Shown here one piece after another: positions 1-9,217 of a stretch of DNA of 42,458 nt. The notes below the pieces were generated by a model. The model was not told where the DNA came from and did not search any database. It saw only the letters and a program-made list of their open reading frames with translations. Location: NCBI GenBank assembly GCA_946480935.1, contig CAMLLT010000003.1, forward strand, positions 1 through 42,458. The letters are read 5' to 3'. Source of the DNA: an uncultured Bartonella sp. Lineage in GTDB: Bacteria; Pseudomonadota; Alphaproteobacteria; Rhizobiales; Rhizobiaceae. A program made the translations under genes and the position numbers. Every line of letters begins with the position of its first letter. Position 1 is the first letter of the stretch.

Positions 1-493
1 GCCGCCTTACGCCGGGGCGGATAACCTTGACGGCTACTTTACGCAGACTCCCGTCAGGATTGCGCACAGTGGCCGGGTGAACTTGTGCCATTGAGGCGGC
101 TGCAATTGCCGGACCGAACTCGACAAAAAGATCGTCAATTTTGCGGCCGAGCGACCCTTCGATTTGGGCAACAGCCTGTTCATGAGGAAAAGTATCGACA
201 TGATCTTGTAGTCGCGATAGATCTTTTGCTACTTCCGAGCCGACAATATCAGGGCGTGTTGCAAGAAACTGGCCGAGCTTGATATAGGACGGGCCAAGCT
301 TGTTGATTGCCCGTGACATATTTTCGGACCGGTTGGTATTTTTGCTTCTTTTTCTGGCAAACCAGCCAGCGAAACGATGGAAAAACGCCATTGAAGCGGG
401 CAAGCCATCGCTTGGAAGTGCGCTCAGCACACCCTCTCGTGCCAGAATGAAGCCGACACGTAAAAGACGGAAGGATGCGGCAAGTTTCGACAT
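1..493 (-). CDS. ubiB: UbiB family kinase-like protein (ubiquinone biosynthesis), N-terminal part; runs off window edge
   Basis: Reverse-strand translation from ATG at 493 gives MSKLAASFRLLRVGFILAREGV...LGPSYIKLGQFLATRPDIVG...FGPAIAAASMAQVHPA...VAVKVIRPGVRR, typical UbiB/ABC1 motifs; immediately downstream of ubiE. Confidence 0.93.
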   Translation of the reverse strand, partial: MSKLAASFRLLRVGFILAREGVLSALPSDGLPASMAFFHRFAGWFARKRSKNTNRSENMSRAINKLGPSYIKLGQFLATRPDIVGSEVAKDLSRLQDHVDTFPHEQAVAQIEGSLGRKIDDLFVEFGPAIAAASMAQVHPATVRNPDGSLRKVAVKVIRPGVRR

Positions 494-1276
494 TCAGATC
501 TTCCAGCCAGAGTGCATTGCGGCAATGCCACCGGTCAGATTACGGTAACTTACATGAGAAAAACCGGCTTCCCGTATCATTGCGGCAAAATCTTCCTGCT
601 TGGGAAATTTGCGGATTGATTCAATAAGATAACGGTAAGACTCTTTGTCACCGGCAATCATTTGCCCAACGCGCGGTATGCCCTGAAATGACCAGATGTC
701 ATAGAGTTTATCAAGAATCGGCATCTGAACTTCCGAAAATTCAAGGCACATAAACCGCCCACCCGGCTTCAAAACCCGATAGGCTTCCGACAAGGCTTTG
801 GCAATGTGGGGAACATTGCGAATGCCAAATGCAATTGTATAAGCATCGAATGTATTGTCTTCAAAGGGAAGTTTCTCCGCATTCGCCTCGACAAAATCGA
901 GATAAGGAAGGAGCCCGTTTTTCTTTGCTCTTTCGCGGCCTACTTCCAGCATGGAACTGTTGATGTCAAGAACGGTTGCATGGGCGTGGCGACCGGAAGT
1001 TTCGACAATACGGAAAGCAATGTCACCTGTACCACCGGCCACATCAAGTACTTTATAACCATTAAGATGCGAAGGATGGAGCCATGCAACAAACGCATCT
1101 TTCCACAAACGGTGCATTCCTACCGACATGACATCATTCATAATGTCGTATTTTTTGGCCACAGAATGGAAAACTCCGTTGACCATCGACTGTTTTTCCG
1201 ATTCGTCGACTTTCTTAAAACCGAATGTTTCTTCCATCCCGCCTTTTGCGCCGACGCGCTCTGTCTCAGCAGTCAT
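494..1276 (-). CDS. ubiE: Demethylmenaquinone/2-methoxy-6-polyprenyl-1,4-benzoquinol methylase UbiE
   Basis: 260 aa; [53 protein letters not shown], typical UbiE SAM-methyltransferase motifs. Confidence 0.97.
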   Translation of the reverse strand: MTAETERVGAKGGMEETFGFKKVDESEKQSMVNGVFHSVAKKYDIMNDVMSVGMHRLWKDAFVAWLHPSHLNGYKVLDVAGGTGDIAFRIVETSGRHAHATVLDINSSMLEVGRERAKKNGLLPYLDFVEANAEKLPFEDNTFDAYTIAFGIRNVPHIAKALSEAYRVLKPGGRFMCLEFSEVQMPILDKLYDIWSFQGIPRVGQMIAGDKESYRYLIESIRKFPKQEDFAAMIREAGFSHVSYRNLTGGIAAMHSGWKI

Positions 1277-1438
1277 ATTTGTGACCTTTCAAATTTATCC
1301 CGTCTTTTTTCTAGCCTAACTTATCCGTTTAGGGAATGGGCTCTGATGAAAAAGTAGAGCCGCGGGCGCTTCGCCCTTTTCATTCCACTCTAATGGTTTT
1401 ATACGACATATAGAATGCTGAAATGAGGAGAAAAGCCC

Positions 1439-2065
1439 ATGGGTTTAACAATTGTTTCCCACCCTCTTGTCCAACACAAATTGACAATGATGCGCCGCAA
1501 AGAAACATCGACTGCCGAATTTCGCCAGCTTGTGCGGGAAACAGCATTCTTGCTCGGCTATGAAGTCACACGTGATCTGGAGCTTGAAACCGTTCACATC
1601 GAAACACCGATGGAAGAAATGGAAGCGCCAATGCTCAAGGGCAAGAAACTCGTTCTTGCCTCGATTTTGAGAGCGGGCGAGGGGCTGCTTTTCGGCATGC
1701 TTGATCTTTTGCCGTCTGCACGCGTTTGTCATATCGGCCTTTACCGTGACCATAACACACTTGAAGCGGTTGAATATTATTTCAAAGCCCCCGAAGATAT
1801 TTCGGAGCGTCTGGTTATCGTGGTCGATCCGATGCTCGCAACAGGGAATTCCGCTGTCAAAGCCATTGAACAATTGAAAAAACACGGTGCCAAACAGATA
1901 CGGTTTGTGTGCATATTAAGTGTTGAACAGGGAATCAAACAGTTGCAAAAGGCCCATCCCGATGTCGATATTTTTACGGCCTCGGTTGATCGTGCACTTG
2001 ATCCTGCTTCCTATATTCTTCCTGGCCTGGGCGATGCAGGCGACCGTATGTTCGGGACAAAATAA
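1439..2065 (+). CDS. upp: Uracil phosphoribosyltransferase
   Basis: 208 aa; [49 protein letters not shown]-like GAGGAG upstream. Confidence 0.97.
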   Translation: MGLTIVSHPLVQHKLTMMRRKETSTAEFRQLVRETAFLLGYEVTRDLELETVHIETPMEEMEAPMLKGKKLVLASILRAGEGLLFGMLDLLPSARVCHIGLYRDHNTLEAVEYYFKAPEDISERLVIVVDPMLATGNSAVKAIEQLKKHGAKQIRFVCILSVEQGIKQLQKAHPDVDIFTASVDRALDPASYILPGLGDAGDRMFGTK

Positions 2066-2414
2066 TATTGCTTAAAGCAATAGCGAGTGTAACAAACTCT
2101 GTTTGCGGAATATGAAAAAAAACAACAAATGCTTTTATTATGTTCTGCACATTGCGGAGTTTAATAGACTAACTTCGGTTCTTTCGGGTTTTATCTTGCA
2201 ATCTGTGAAGCAGAGCTTTCAATGCAAAGGCTTTGATTGATTAAAAATTTTTTTCAGTTTTTAGCCAGTGAGCCGGACTATTGGAAATGGGCTTGGGGTG
2301 AAGCTTTACCCTTGCATCGCATGGAATAAAAACCATATGCAATAAACGGGTACCCGAAGATTATGCAATTTCTGGTGGTACAACGGGTGAACAATACGAA
2401 TGGAGGATTAAGAT

Positions 2415-2687
2415 ATGACAATAAACAAAATTCGCATGATTGCACTTGCTGCTGCCACTGCGATTATTGGTCTTGCCGGTTTTTCAAGCTCGTCTTTTGC
2501 AGCAGAAAAAGCGCGTATCAGCTGGTCGGCTTTAACCACAAAACTGGAGCAAAGCGGTTTTAAAATTCGCGAGCTTGATGAAAAGCACGAAGGCTGGAAA
2601 GCCGAAGTTACCGACAAAAACAACCAACGTCTCAAGCTTTACATTGATCGTCAGGGGAATATAACCCGCCAAAAAGTCGATGATTGA
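2415..2687 (+). CDS. Small secreted PepSY-domain protein
   Basis: 90 aa; N-terminal signal peptide (…GFSSSSFAAEKA) followed by PepSY-like WSALTTKLEQSGFKIRELDEKHEGWKAEVTDKNNQRLKLYIDRQGNI; GGAGG RBS. Confidence 0.75.
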   Translation: MTINKIRMIALAAATAIIGLAGFSSSSFAAEKARISWSALTTKLEQSGFKIRELDEKHEGWKAEVTDKNNQRLKLYIDRQGNITRQKVDD

Positions 2688-3194
2688 TTATCGGGCGTGA
2701 ACGGCGTCCGAGCTGGTAACCGGTTTTCCTGAAACATTCGGGATGCCGGTTTTTTTGACAAGATGAATAGCAACATCAATATGGCTTATTTCGAAGCCTT
2801 CAGGTGGAAGCGGGAGCTTCTGCACAAGCGGCTCATGTCCGTAAAGCGCAGTCACCTCACCGTTCTGATAGTAGAAAAAACTGCTGTTACGACAATTGAC
2901 GATAAAGAACGATTTTTGTCCCGAAGACGCAACGGGTCTAACCAGCCCTGCTTTTGTGAAATGGTGCAGGGTATTATATATTGTTGCAAGTGAGATATCT
3001 GCACCCGAGAAAGCGATATCCTCATGGAGTTTGCTTGCATCTATCAACCGGTTATTTTTCCCGAAGATATGTGTTGCAACAATTAATCTTTGATGTGTTA
3101 CACGAAGCCCACATTTTTCCAGTAAAGCCGACAATTGTTTTCCATTTTTCATTTGTCCGGCGTCGAATCGAATGTGTTGTACCTCAACCGTCAT
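2688..3194 (-). CDS. Fur-superfamily transcriptional regulator, Irr-like
   Basis: Start at ATG 3194 preceded by GGGGAG; LLEKCGLRVTHQRL...ISLATIYNTLHHFTKAGLVRPV...LPLPPEGFEISHIDVAIHL resembles Irr (SLATVYNTLHQFTEAGLLREV, LPEPPEGMEI); divergent from sitABCD. Confidence 0.8.
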   Translation of the reverse strand: MTVEVQHIRFDAGQMKNGKQLSALLEKCGLRVTHQRLIVATHIFGKNNRLIDASKLHEDIAFSGADISLATIYNTLHHFTKAGLVRPVASSGQKSFFIVNCRNSSFFYYQNGEVTALYGHEPLVQKLPLPPEGFEISHIDVAIHLVKKTGIPNVSGKPVTSSDAVHAR

Positions 3195-3306
3195 AAATTC
3201 TCCCCTACAAGTGCAACTATTGGGCAAATGTCCGCCAAATCATTTTATATAAATGCTAATGATTTGCAGTTGCAATTACAACAATGGTCTGATACGCAAT
3301 AAAGAA

Positions 3307-3325
3307 ATTGCAAATGATTTGCAAT
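3307..3325. promoter_or_regulatory. Fur/Mur-superfamily-like operator palindrome upstream of sitA
   Basis: ATTGCAAATgATTTGCAAT, perfect 9+1+9 palindrome; related sites TGCTAATGATTTGCA (3254-3268) and CAAATCATTT (3236-3245) in the same intergenic region. Confidence 0.65.
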
Positions 3326-3354
3326 AAGAAAAATCAATGAGAGGATTTTTGAAA

Positions 3355-4275
3355 ATGAAACCTGCTTTTTTGCAACAGGTTGGTCTCAAAACAATCATGT
3401 TTGCGCTCATAGCAATATCTATCAGCGCTTTTTCGACAGCGAGTGGTTATGCAGCCCAGAAATTCAAAGCTGTGACAACATTTACCGTTATCGCCGATAT
3501 GGCACAAAATGTTGCAGGAGATGCAGCCGAGGTTCAGTCCATAACCAAACCGGGTGCGGAAATTCATGAATATCAACCGACACCACAGGACTTGATGCGG
3601 GCACAAGGTGCCAATCTTATTTTGTGGAACGGATTGAATCTGGAATTATGGTTCGAGAAATTTTTTGACAATATTCATGATGTACCAGGTGTTGTCGTTT
3701 CAACCGGTGTTGAGCCTATGAGTATCAATGAGGGGCCATATAATGGTAAACCCAATCCTCATGCATGGATGTCGCCTACGTCCGCTTTGATCTATGTTGA
3801 CAATATCCGCGATGCATTTGTCAAATATGATCCGGAGAATGCGGAAACCTACAAGCAAAATGCAGAAATTTACAAAGCCAAGATCAGGGCAACAATTGAT
3901 CCGATCAAGCAAGAACTGTCAAGCTTGCCAGAAGAGCGGCGCTGGTTGGTTACAAGTGAAGGAGCCTTCAGCTATCTCGCCCGCGATTTCAATTTGAAAG
4001 AACTTTATCTATGGCCGATCAATGCCGATCAGCAAGGCACGCCCCAACAGGTCAAGCATGTCATTGATGCCGTGAACAAATATAACATTCCGGTTGTTTT
4101 CTCGGAAAGTACAATTTCGGATGCACCGGCAAAACAGGTAGCCCGCGAAACCGGCGCCAGATATGGCGGTGTGCTCTATGTCGACTCGTTGTCCGAGGCT
4201 GACGGCGTTGTTCCCACTTATATCGATCTACTGAAAGTAACGAGTTCCACCATTGCCAAGGGACTAGCCAAATGA
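3355..4275 (+). CDS. sitA: Metal ABC transporter substrate-binding protein (SitA-type Mn/Fe, cluster A-I)
   Basis: Likely start ATG 3355 with GAGAGGA RBS (ORF track starts at 3337); signal peptide, PGAEIHEYQPTPQDLMRAQGANLILWNGLNLE, NPHAWMSP, FSESTISDAPAKQVARETGARYGGVLYVDSLS. Confidence 0.93.
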   Translation: MKPAFLQQVGLKTIMFALIAISISAFSTASGYAAQKFKAVTTFTVIADMAQNVAGDAAEVQSITKPGAEIHEYQPTPQDLMRAQGANLILWNGLNLELWFEKFFDNIHDVPGVVVSTGVEPMSINEGPYNGKPNPHAWMSPTSALIYVDNIRDAFVKYDPENAETYKQNAEIYKAKIRATIDPIKQELSSLPEERRWLVTSEGAFSYLARDFNLKELYLWPINADQQGTPQQVKHVIDAVNKYNIPVVFSESTISDAPAKQVARETGARYGGVLYVDSLSEADGVVPTYIDLLKVTSSTIAKGLAK

Positions 4276-5108
4276 ACGCCCAGTTGAACACAGTAGGAAT
4301 TTCGGCATCACATATTACAGTGACCTATCGTAATGGCCATACGGCGCTTCGCGATTCAAGTTTTGAAACGCCAACGGGTTCTATTACAGCATTGGTCGGT
4401 ATCAACGGTTCCGGCAAGTCTACGCTATTCAAAGCCATCATGGGATTTGTCCGTTTATCGCGCGGCAATATTACTATTTTCGATATGCCGGTGCGTCATG
4501 CGCTGAAGAAAAATCTTGTTGCCTATGTTCCTCAAGCGGAAGATGTCGATTGGAATTTTCCTGTGCTGGTTGAAGATGTCGTTATGATGGGCCGTTACGG
4601 TCACATGAATTTTTTGCGCCAGCCAAAAGATGTCGATTATGCCGCTGTGACAGACGCTTTGCAGCGGGTAAATATGCTCCCCTTCCGCAAACGCCAGATC
4701 GGTGAATTATCCGGCGGGCAAAAGAAACGTGTCTTTCTTGCCCGCGCTATAGCGCAGGAAGCAAAGGTCATTTTACTTGACGAACCTTTTACCGGCGTTG
4801 ATGTCAAAACCGAAGATCAAATCATCTCGTTGCTCAGAGAAATGCGCAAAAGCGGTGCTGTTATGCTGGTTTCCACGCATAATCTCGGCTCGGTGCCCGA
4901 ATTTTGTGACCGCACGGTTTTGATAAAGGGTACGGTTCTGGGTTATGGCCCGACGTCGGAAATTTTCACCGAAGAAAATCTCACAAAAACCTTTGGCGGC
5001 GCATTACGACATCAGGTGGTCACCCCTCAACAAACATCTGCCGGAGTTGATATTGTCAGCGATGACGAAGATCCTCTTGTGCTTTCTCCTTATCAGCAAA
5101 AAATGTAA
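4272..5108 (+). CDS. sitB: Metal ABC transporter ATP-binding protein (SitB-type)
   Basis: Walker A GINGSGKST, signature LSGGQKKR, Walker B VILLDEPFTGVD; overlaps sitA stop (ATGA). Confidence 0.93.
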   Translation: MNAQLNTVGISASHITVTYRNGHTALRDSSFETPTGSITALVGINGSGKSTLFKAIMGFVRLSRGNITIFDMPVRHALKKNLVAYVPQAEDVDWNFPVLVEDVVMMGRYGHMNFLRQPKDVDYAAVTDALQRVNMLPFRKRQIGELSGGQKKRVFLARAIAQEAKVILLDEPFTGVDVKTEDQIISLLREMRKSGAVMLVSTHNLGSVPEFCDRTVLIKGTVLGYGPTSEIFTEENLTKTFGGALRHQVVTPQQTSAGVDIVSDDEDPLVLSPYQQKM

Positions 5109-5113
5109 CCACA

Positions 5114-5965
5114 ATGATAGACCAGTTTTTGGAACCTTTTTCATATGATTTCATGATAAATGCCATGTGGGTTTCCGCATTGGTGGGCTGCGTTTGTGCT
5201 TTTCTTTCAGCTTTTTTGATGCTCAAAGGCTGGTCGCTGATCGGTGATGCGCTCTCCCATTCGATCGTTCCCGGTGTTGCCGGAGCCTATATGTTGGGGT
5301 TGCCATTTTCGCTGGGTGCTTTTTTTTCAGGTGGGCTTGCTGCCGCTGCCATGCTGTTCTTCAACGAGCGAACGAAATTGAAAGAAGACACGATCATAGG
5401 TCTTATTTTTTCGTCCTTTTTTGCACTCGGGCTGTTCATGAAATCGTTAAAGCCGATGGCTGTGAGCATTGATACAATCGTACTCGGCAATATTCTGGCT
5501 GTAAGCCCGACAGATATTTTTCAGCTGGCAATGATCGGCGTCATTTCACTCATTATTCTCTCCATCAAATGGAAAGATATGATGGTGACTTTCTTTGATG
5601 AAAATCATGCCCGTTCAATCGGTATAAATACCAAGGGGCTGAAAATTTTGTTTTTTGCATTGCTTGCAGCTTCAACAGTTGCCGCCATGCAAACGGTCGG
5701 AGCCTTTCTGGTCATTAGTCTTGTGGTCACCCCCGGGGCAACTGCTTATCTGATAACCGACCGTTTCGAGCGCTTGATTGTTCTTTCGGTTATCATCGGT
5801 ATTCTCACAAGTATCATCGGCGTATATGCAAGTTATCTTATCCATGCGCAAACCGGTGGCGTCATCGTATTGTTGCAGGCAACGCTCTTCACGCTCGCTT
5901 TCATTTTCGCACCCAAACACGGTTTTATCGCTGCACGCTTGCGCGCAAGGAAAGTTCAACAATGA
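5114..5965 (+). CDS. sitC: Metal ABC transporter permease (SitC-type, ABC-3 family)
   Basis: 283 aa; FLMLKGWSLIGDALSHSIVPGVAGAYMLG; hydrophobic helices; operon position. Confidence 0.92.
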   Translation: MIDQFLEPFSYDFMINAMWVSALVGCVCAFLSAFLMLKGWSLIGDALSHSIVPGVAGAYMLGLPFSLGAFFSGGLAAAAMLFFNERTKLKEDTIIGLIFSSFFALGLFMKSLKPMAVSIDTIVLGNILAVSPTDIFQLAMIGVISLIILSIKWKDMMVTFFDENHARSIGINTKGLKILFFALLAASTVAAMQTVGAFLVISLVVTPGATAYLITDRFERLIVLSVIIGILTSIIGVYASYLIHAQTGGVIVLLQATLFTLAFIFAPKHGFIAARLRARKVQQ

Positions 5966-6870
5966 TTGACGCACTTTTATTTCCCTTTCAATTTCCTTTT
6001 ATGATCAGGGGAATGCTGATCACTATGATTGTTGCCATCCCCATGGCAATGCTTTCCAGTTTCTTGATTCTGAAAGGCTGGTCGCTATTGGGCGACGCCA
6101 TTTCACATGCCGTTTTTCCCGGCGTTGTTGTCGGTTATATGATGACACCTGCCGCGATGTTTGTTCTGGGACTTTTACCCTTTGTCGCAGCCGAGGCTCT
6201 CGACCGGTCCGATGTTACTATGGCAATGATGGCCTTCGGCGCCTTTCTTGCGGGCATGGTTTGTGCGGTTCTCACCGGTTTTTTGGGAGCCAACAGCCGT
6301 ATCAAACAAGACACAGTGATGGGTGTGGTGTTTTCCTCAATGTTCGGTTTGGGGCTGGTCTTGGCAACCAGTATAGAAAGCGAACTTCATTTGAACCATA
6401 TCCTGTTCGGCCATTTGTTGGGTGTCAATTGGTTAGACATTTTGCAAACATTGATAATCTCCTTTTTGGTTGCAGCAGTGCTTGGAGCCAAATGGCGCGA
6501 TTTTTTGCTGTTTTGTTTCGATCCGGTTCAATCAAAAGCTGTTGGCCTTAATGTTGGCTTTCTTCATTATGCATTGCTCACAATGATTTCCCTCACGATC
6601 GTTGCAGCGCTCAAAGCTGTCGGAATTATTCTGGCAATCTCGCTGTTGATTGCTCCGGGTGCAATTGCTTATCTTCTAACCAAACGGTTTTCATACATGT
6701 TGTTGATCGCGATACTAATTGCCGTGACAAGCAGTTTTCTGGGCGTTTATTCAAGTGCTTTTATTGGATCGGATGCAGCATCAACAATTGTATTGATTAT
6801 GACATTACTATTTATGGTTGTATTTTTTGTAATATCGTTTACCATACGTGATAAGACACCTATAGCTTGA
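5962..6870 (+). CDS. sitD: Metal ABC transporter permease (SitD-type, ABC-3 family)
   Basis: 302 aa; FLILKGWSLLGDAISHAVFPGVVVGYM; overlaps sitC stop. Confidence 0.92.
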   Translation: MIDALLFPFQFPFMIRGMLITMIVAIPMAMLSSFLILKGWSLLGDAISHAVFPGVVVGYMMTPAAMFVLGLLPFVAAEALDRSDVTMAMMAFGAFLAGMVCAVLTGFLGANSRIKQDTVMGVVFSSMFGLGLVLATSIESELHLNHILFGHLLGVNWLDILQTLIISFLVAAVLGAKWRDFLLFCFDPVQSKAVGLNVGFLHYALLTMISLTIVAALKAVGIILAISLLIAPGAIAYLLTKRFSYMLLIAILIAVTSSFLGVYSSAFIGSDAASTIVLIMTLLFMVVFFVISFTIRDKTPIA

Positions 6871-6930
6871 GTATCGCTGATATTTGATGATAGAAGCGAG
6901 GTGAATCTTATCACTGGAGCTCTAAACTCT

Positions 6931-7707
6931 ATGAAACGATATGTGATTAATCTTGACCGTTCCGAGGAGCGCTTAACACATATAAAAAGCGTCTTTACCA
7001 AAGAAGGTCTCGATTTTACGCGCGTTAAGGCTGTTGATGGGCGCAATTTGTCACAAGAAGACTATGACCGGTTAACACGAACGTCTATCTGGCCTAAACA
7101 ATTGACCAAAGCAGAGGTGGCCTGTTTTCTCAGTCATCGTGAATGCTGGCGGTTAATTGCGGAAGGTGATGACCCTTATGGAGCAGTGTTCGAGGATGAT
7201 GTAAAGCTGTCTCCACATGCATATCTGTTTTTGACGAAATTTGATTGGATACCGAAAGGTTGCGATATCATTAAACTCGATACAGCTGAAATCACATGCG
7301 TATTGGGAAAATTTAATAAAGAATTGCGTGAAGGATATAAGTTGGCGCCGCTACTCACCAAACATTATTGTTCTGGAGGATATATCATTTCCAAAAGTTG
7401 CGCCCAACGACTTTATGACGAAAATAAACAGATCAAAGCGCCCGTCGATGAAGTCATGTATAATCCGGACTGTGGTATATTTCGCACCCTTAAAATTGAA
7501 CAAATGTTTCCGGCTATTGTTGTTCAAATCGGCATTTCCAGTACCATTTTGTCTGAAAGAAAGACGATAAAAGGCCCTAAACATTTGCGAAGAACAATAC
7601 CGGAAAAAATGAAGCGCGAATTAAAACGGTTTAAAAAACGCTATCTCATCCCATGGGCTTTGAAGACGTTCCGCGGCTGTTTCTGGGGCGTTGTTCCATT
7701 TCATTAA
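6931..7707 (+). CDS. Glycosyltransferase family 25 (LPS/LOS biosynthesis)
   Basis: MKRYVINLDRSEERLTHIKSVF...VKAVDGRNL...LTKAEVACFLSHRECWRLIAE...AVFEDDVKLS, typical GT25; possible upstream GTG start at 6901. Confidence 0.88.
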   Translation: MKRYVINLDRSEERLTHIKSVFTKEGLDFTRVKAVDGRNLSQEDYDRLTRTSIWPKQLTKAEVACFLSHRECWRLIAEGDDPYGAVFEDDVKLSPHAYLFLTKFDWIPKGCDIIKLDTAEITCVLGKFNKELREGYKLAPLLTKHYCSGGYIISKSCAQRLYDENKQIKAPVDEVMYNPDCGIFRTLKIEQMFPAIVVQIGISSTILSERKTIKGPKHLRRTIPEKMKRELKRFKKRYLIPWALKTFRGCFWGVVPFH

Positions 7708-7799
7708 TGATAACTAATTGAAAATAATGGTTTTTCTATATGCATAACAGCTATGCAATATTGTCTATTGTTGTTCGGGTGGCATTGAAATAATTTACC

Positions 7800-7916
7800 T
7801 CTCGCTGGATTACTCCTCCTCCCAAATCCAGCAAGTTGAATGCAGCACCTCCTCCTCCCATAGCTGCATTCGGAATCAAAGGCTGCGCATCTCCTCCCGC
7901 GCGGCCTTTTTCTTTT
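7800..7916 (+). ncRNA. Cuckoo/alpha-r14-like small RNA with three anti-Shine-Dalgarno hairpins
   Basis: Three successive hairpins: 7804-7832 (8-bp stem, loop ACTCCTCCTCCCA), 7838-7871 (9-bp stem, loop ACCTCCTCCTCCCATA), 7878-7909 (11-bp stem with one G-U, loop ATCTCCTCCC) followed by TTTTTCTTTT; no ORF here. 5' end is an estimate. Confidence 0.82.
7878..7916 (+). terminator. Intrinsic terminator forming the 3' hairpin of the sRNA
   Basis: AAAGGCTGCGC-ATCTCCTCCC-GCGCGGCCTTT then T-rich tail. Confidence 0.85.
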
Positions 7917-8538
7917 CCGATATAATTCTGTTCATTCCCGCTTTCCAGGCATCAATCAGATCTTCCCTTTATTACTTCACGTTCAAAAAGATTTCGCGCG
8001 ATTGCCGTTTTCCAATTAACAGCTCCGGCAATCCATAAGGCTCCTACTCTCACAATTGATACGGTTAATACGCGATCGCTAATAAATGTTACGGAGAAAG
8101 AGTGTTCTGATCCAGTAAAATTGTTATTTCGAATTCACAATCAAGCGACTGGTATTGAATAAGATTTTATTCATATCATTCAAAACATATTTTTATTGAT
8201 ATTGAATTTGAAATAACAACAATATATCAATATAAAAATGGAATTATAATTATTTATTTAAAATAATAACTAATTGTTTTTATATAATTTATTTGAATAA
8301 ATTTTATAAACATATTTTTAAAATAACAATATTTGATTGATAGAGATATAAGGCAAGAATTTTTTGTTAAGGCAATTGAAACAAAAAAGTGGGCAAAAAA
8401 TTCTGTGTCAAAAAGTTTTGTCTATCAAAATAGCGCAAACTGTATATGGTTCACATTCTGTTAATAATCGAAGATTTAATTGAGTGACACGAATCTGATT
8501 CGTGCCTGCTGCTTGAACCTGTTGAGTTGAGAGGGAAT

Positions 8539-9159
8539 ATGCGCGTGAAATCTATTTTGCTTGCCGCCAGTCTGCTAGCAAGTGCAACACTTGCCGGTTG
8601 TACAACTACGGGGGGATCGACATCGCCCCTTTCGGCCTATTCACAAGTAAATGATGGCGGGTTTGTTATACCCGCGCTCAAGGCAAACGAGATCAAGCCG
8701 GAATTTCGTCGCCAGATCGTCTCTTATCCGACGGATGAGAAGCCTGGTACAATTATCATCGATACGGGGGCCAAGTTTCTTTATTACATAATGCCGGATG
8801 GGAAAGCGATGCGTTATGGCATCGGGGTCGGACGTGATGGATTCCGCTGGTCAGGAAATGCTACAATCGGTCGTAAGGCCAAATGGCCAGCTTGGGTACC
8901 GCCCCAGCGTATGTTGGTGCGTCAACCGGAATTGAAGGAATTTGCAGGCGGTATGGGGCCGGGTTTGAAAAATCCGCTCGGGGCACGCGCACTTTATCTC
9001 TATAAGGATGGTAAAGACAGCATGTTCAGACTACATGGTACGCCTGAATGGTGGACTATAGGCACAAATGTTTCATCGGGATGTATTCGCCTCATCAATC
9101 AGGATATAATCGATCTCTATAATCGTGCCGAAATAGGTGCCAAGGTTATTGTTAAATAA
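8539..9159 (+). CDS. L,D-transpeptidase (YkuD domain), predicted lipoprotein
   Basis: Lipobox LAGC in MRVKSILLAASLLASATLAGCTTTG; catalytic motif FRLHGTPEWWTIGTNVSSGCIRL. Confidence 0.93.
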   Translation: MRVKSILLAASLLASATLAGCTTTGGSTSPLSAYSQVNDGGFVIPALKANEIKPEFRRQIVSYPTDEKPGTIIIDTGAKFLYYIMPDGKAMRYGIGVGRDGFRWSGNATIGRKAKWPAWVPPQRMLVRQPELKEFAGGMGPGLKNPLGARALYLYKDGKDSMFRLHGTPEWWTIGTNVSSGCIRLINQDIIDLYNRAEIGAKVIVK

Positions 9160-9186
9160 CCTTTGACCAATTTTTTCCTTCTATAG

Positions 9187-9217
9187 AAGCGCGGATTTTT
9201 CCGCGCTTTTTATTTTT
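9187..9217 (+). terminator. Intrinsic terminator after L,D-transpeptidase
   Basis: AAGCGCGGA-TTTT-TCCGCGCTT followed by T-rich tail. Confidence 0.88.

Noticed and set aside
85-548. Plus-strand ORFs 85-282 and 300-548
   Set aside because: Antisense to ubiB, which translates well on the minus strand.
806-1357. 183-aa plus-strand ORF antisense to ubiE
   Set aside because: Fully overlaps a clear ubiE on the opposite strand; translation has no family-like features.
2066-2082. TATTGCTTaAAGCAATA palindrome just after upp
   Set aside because: Short, AT-rich and lacking a clear T-tail; may contribute to termination but support is weak.
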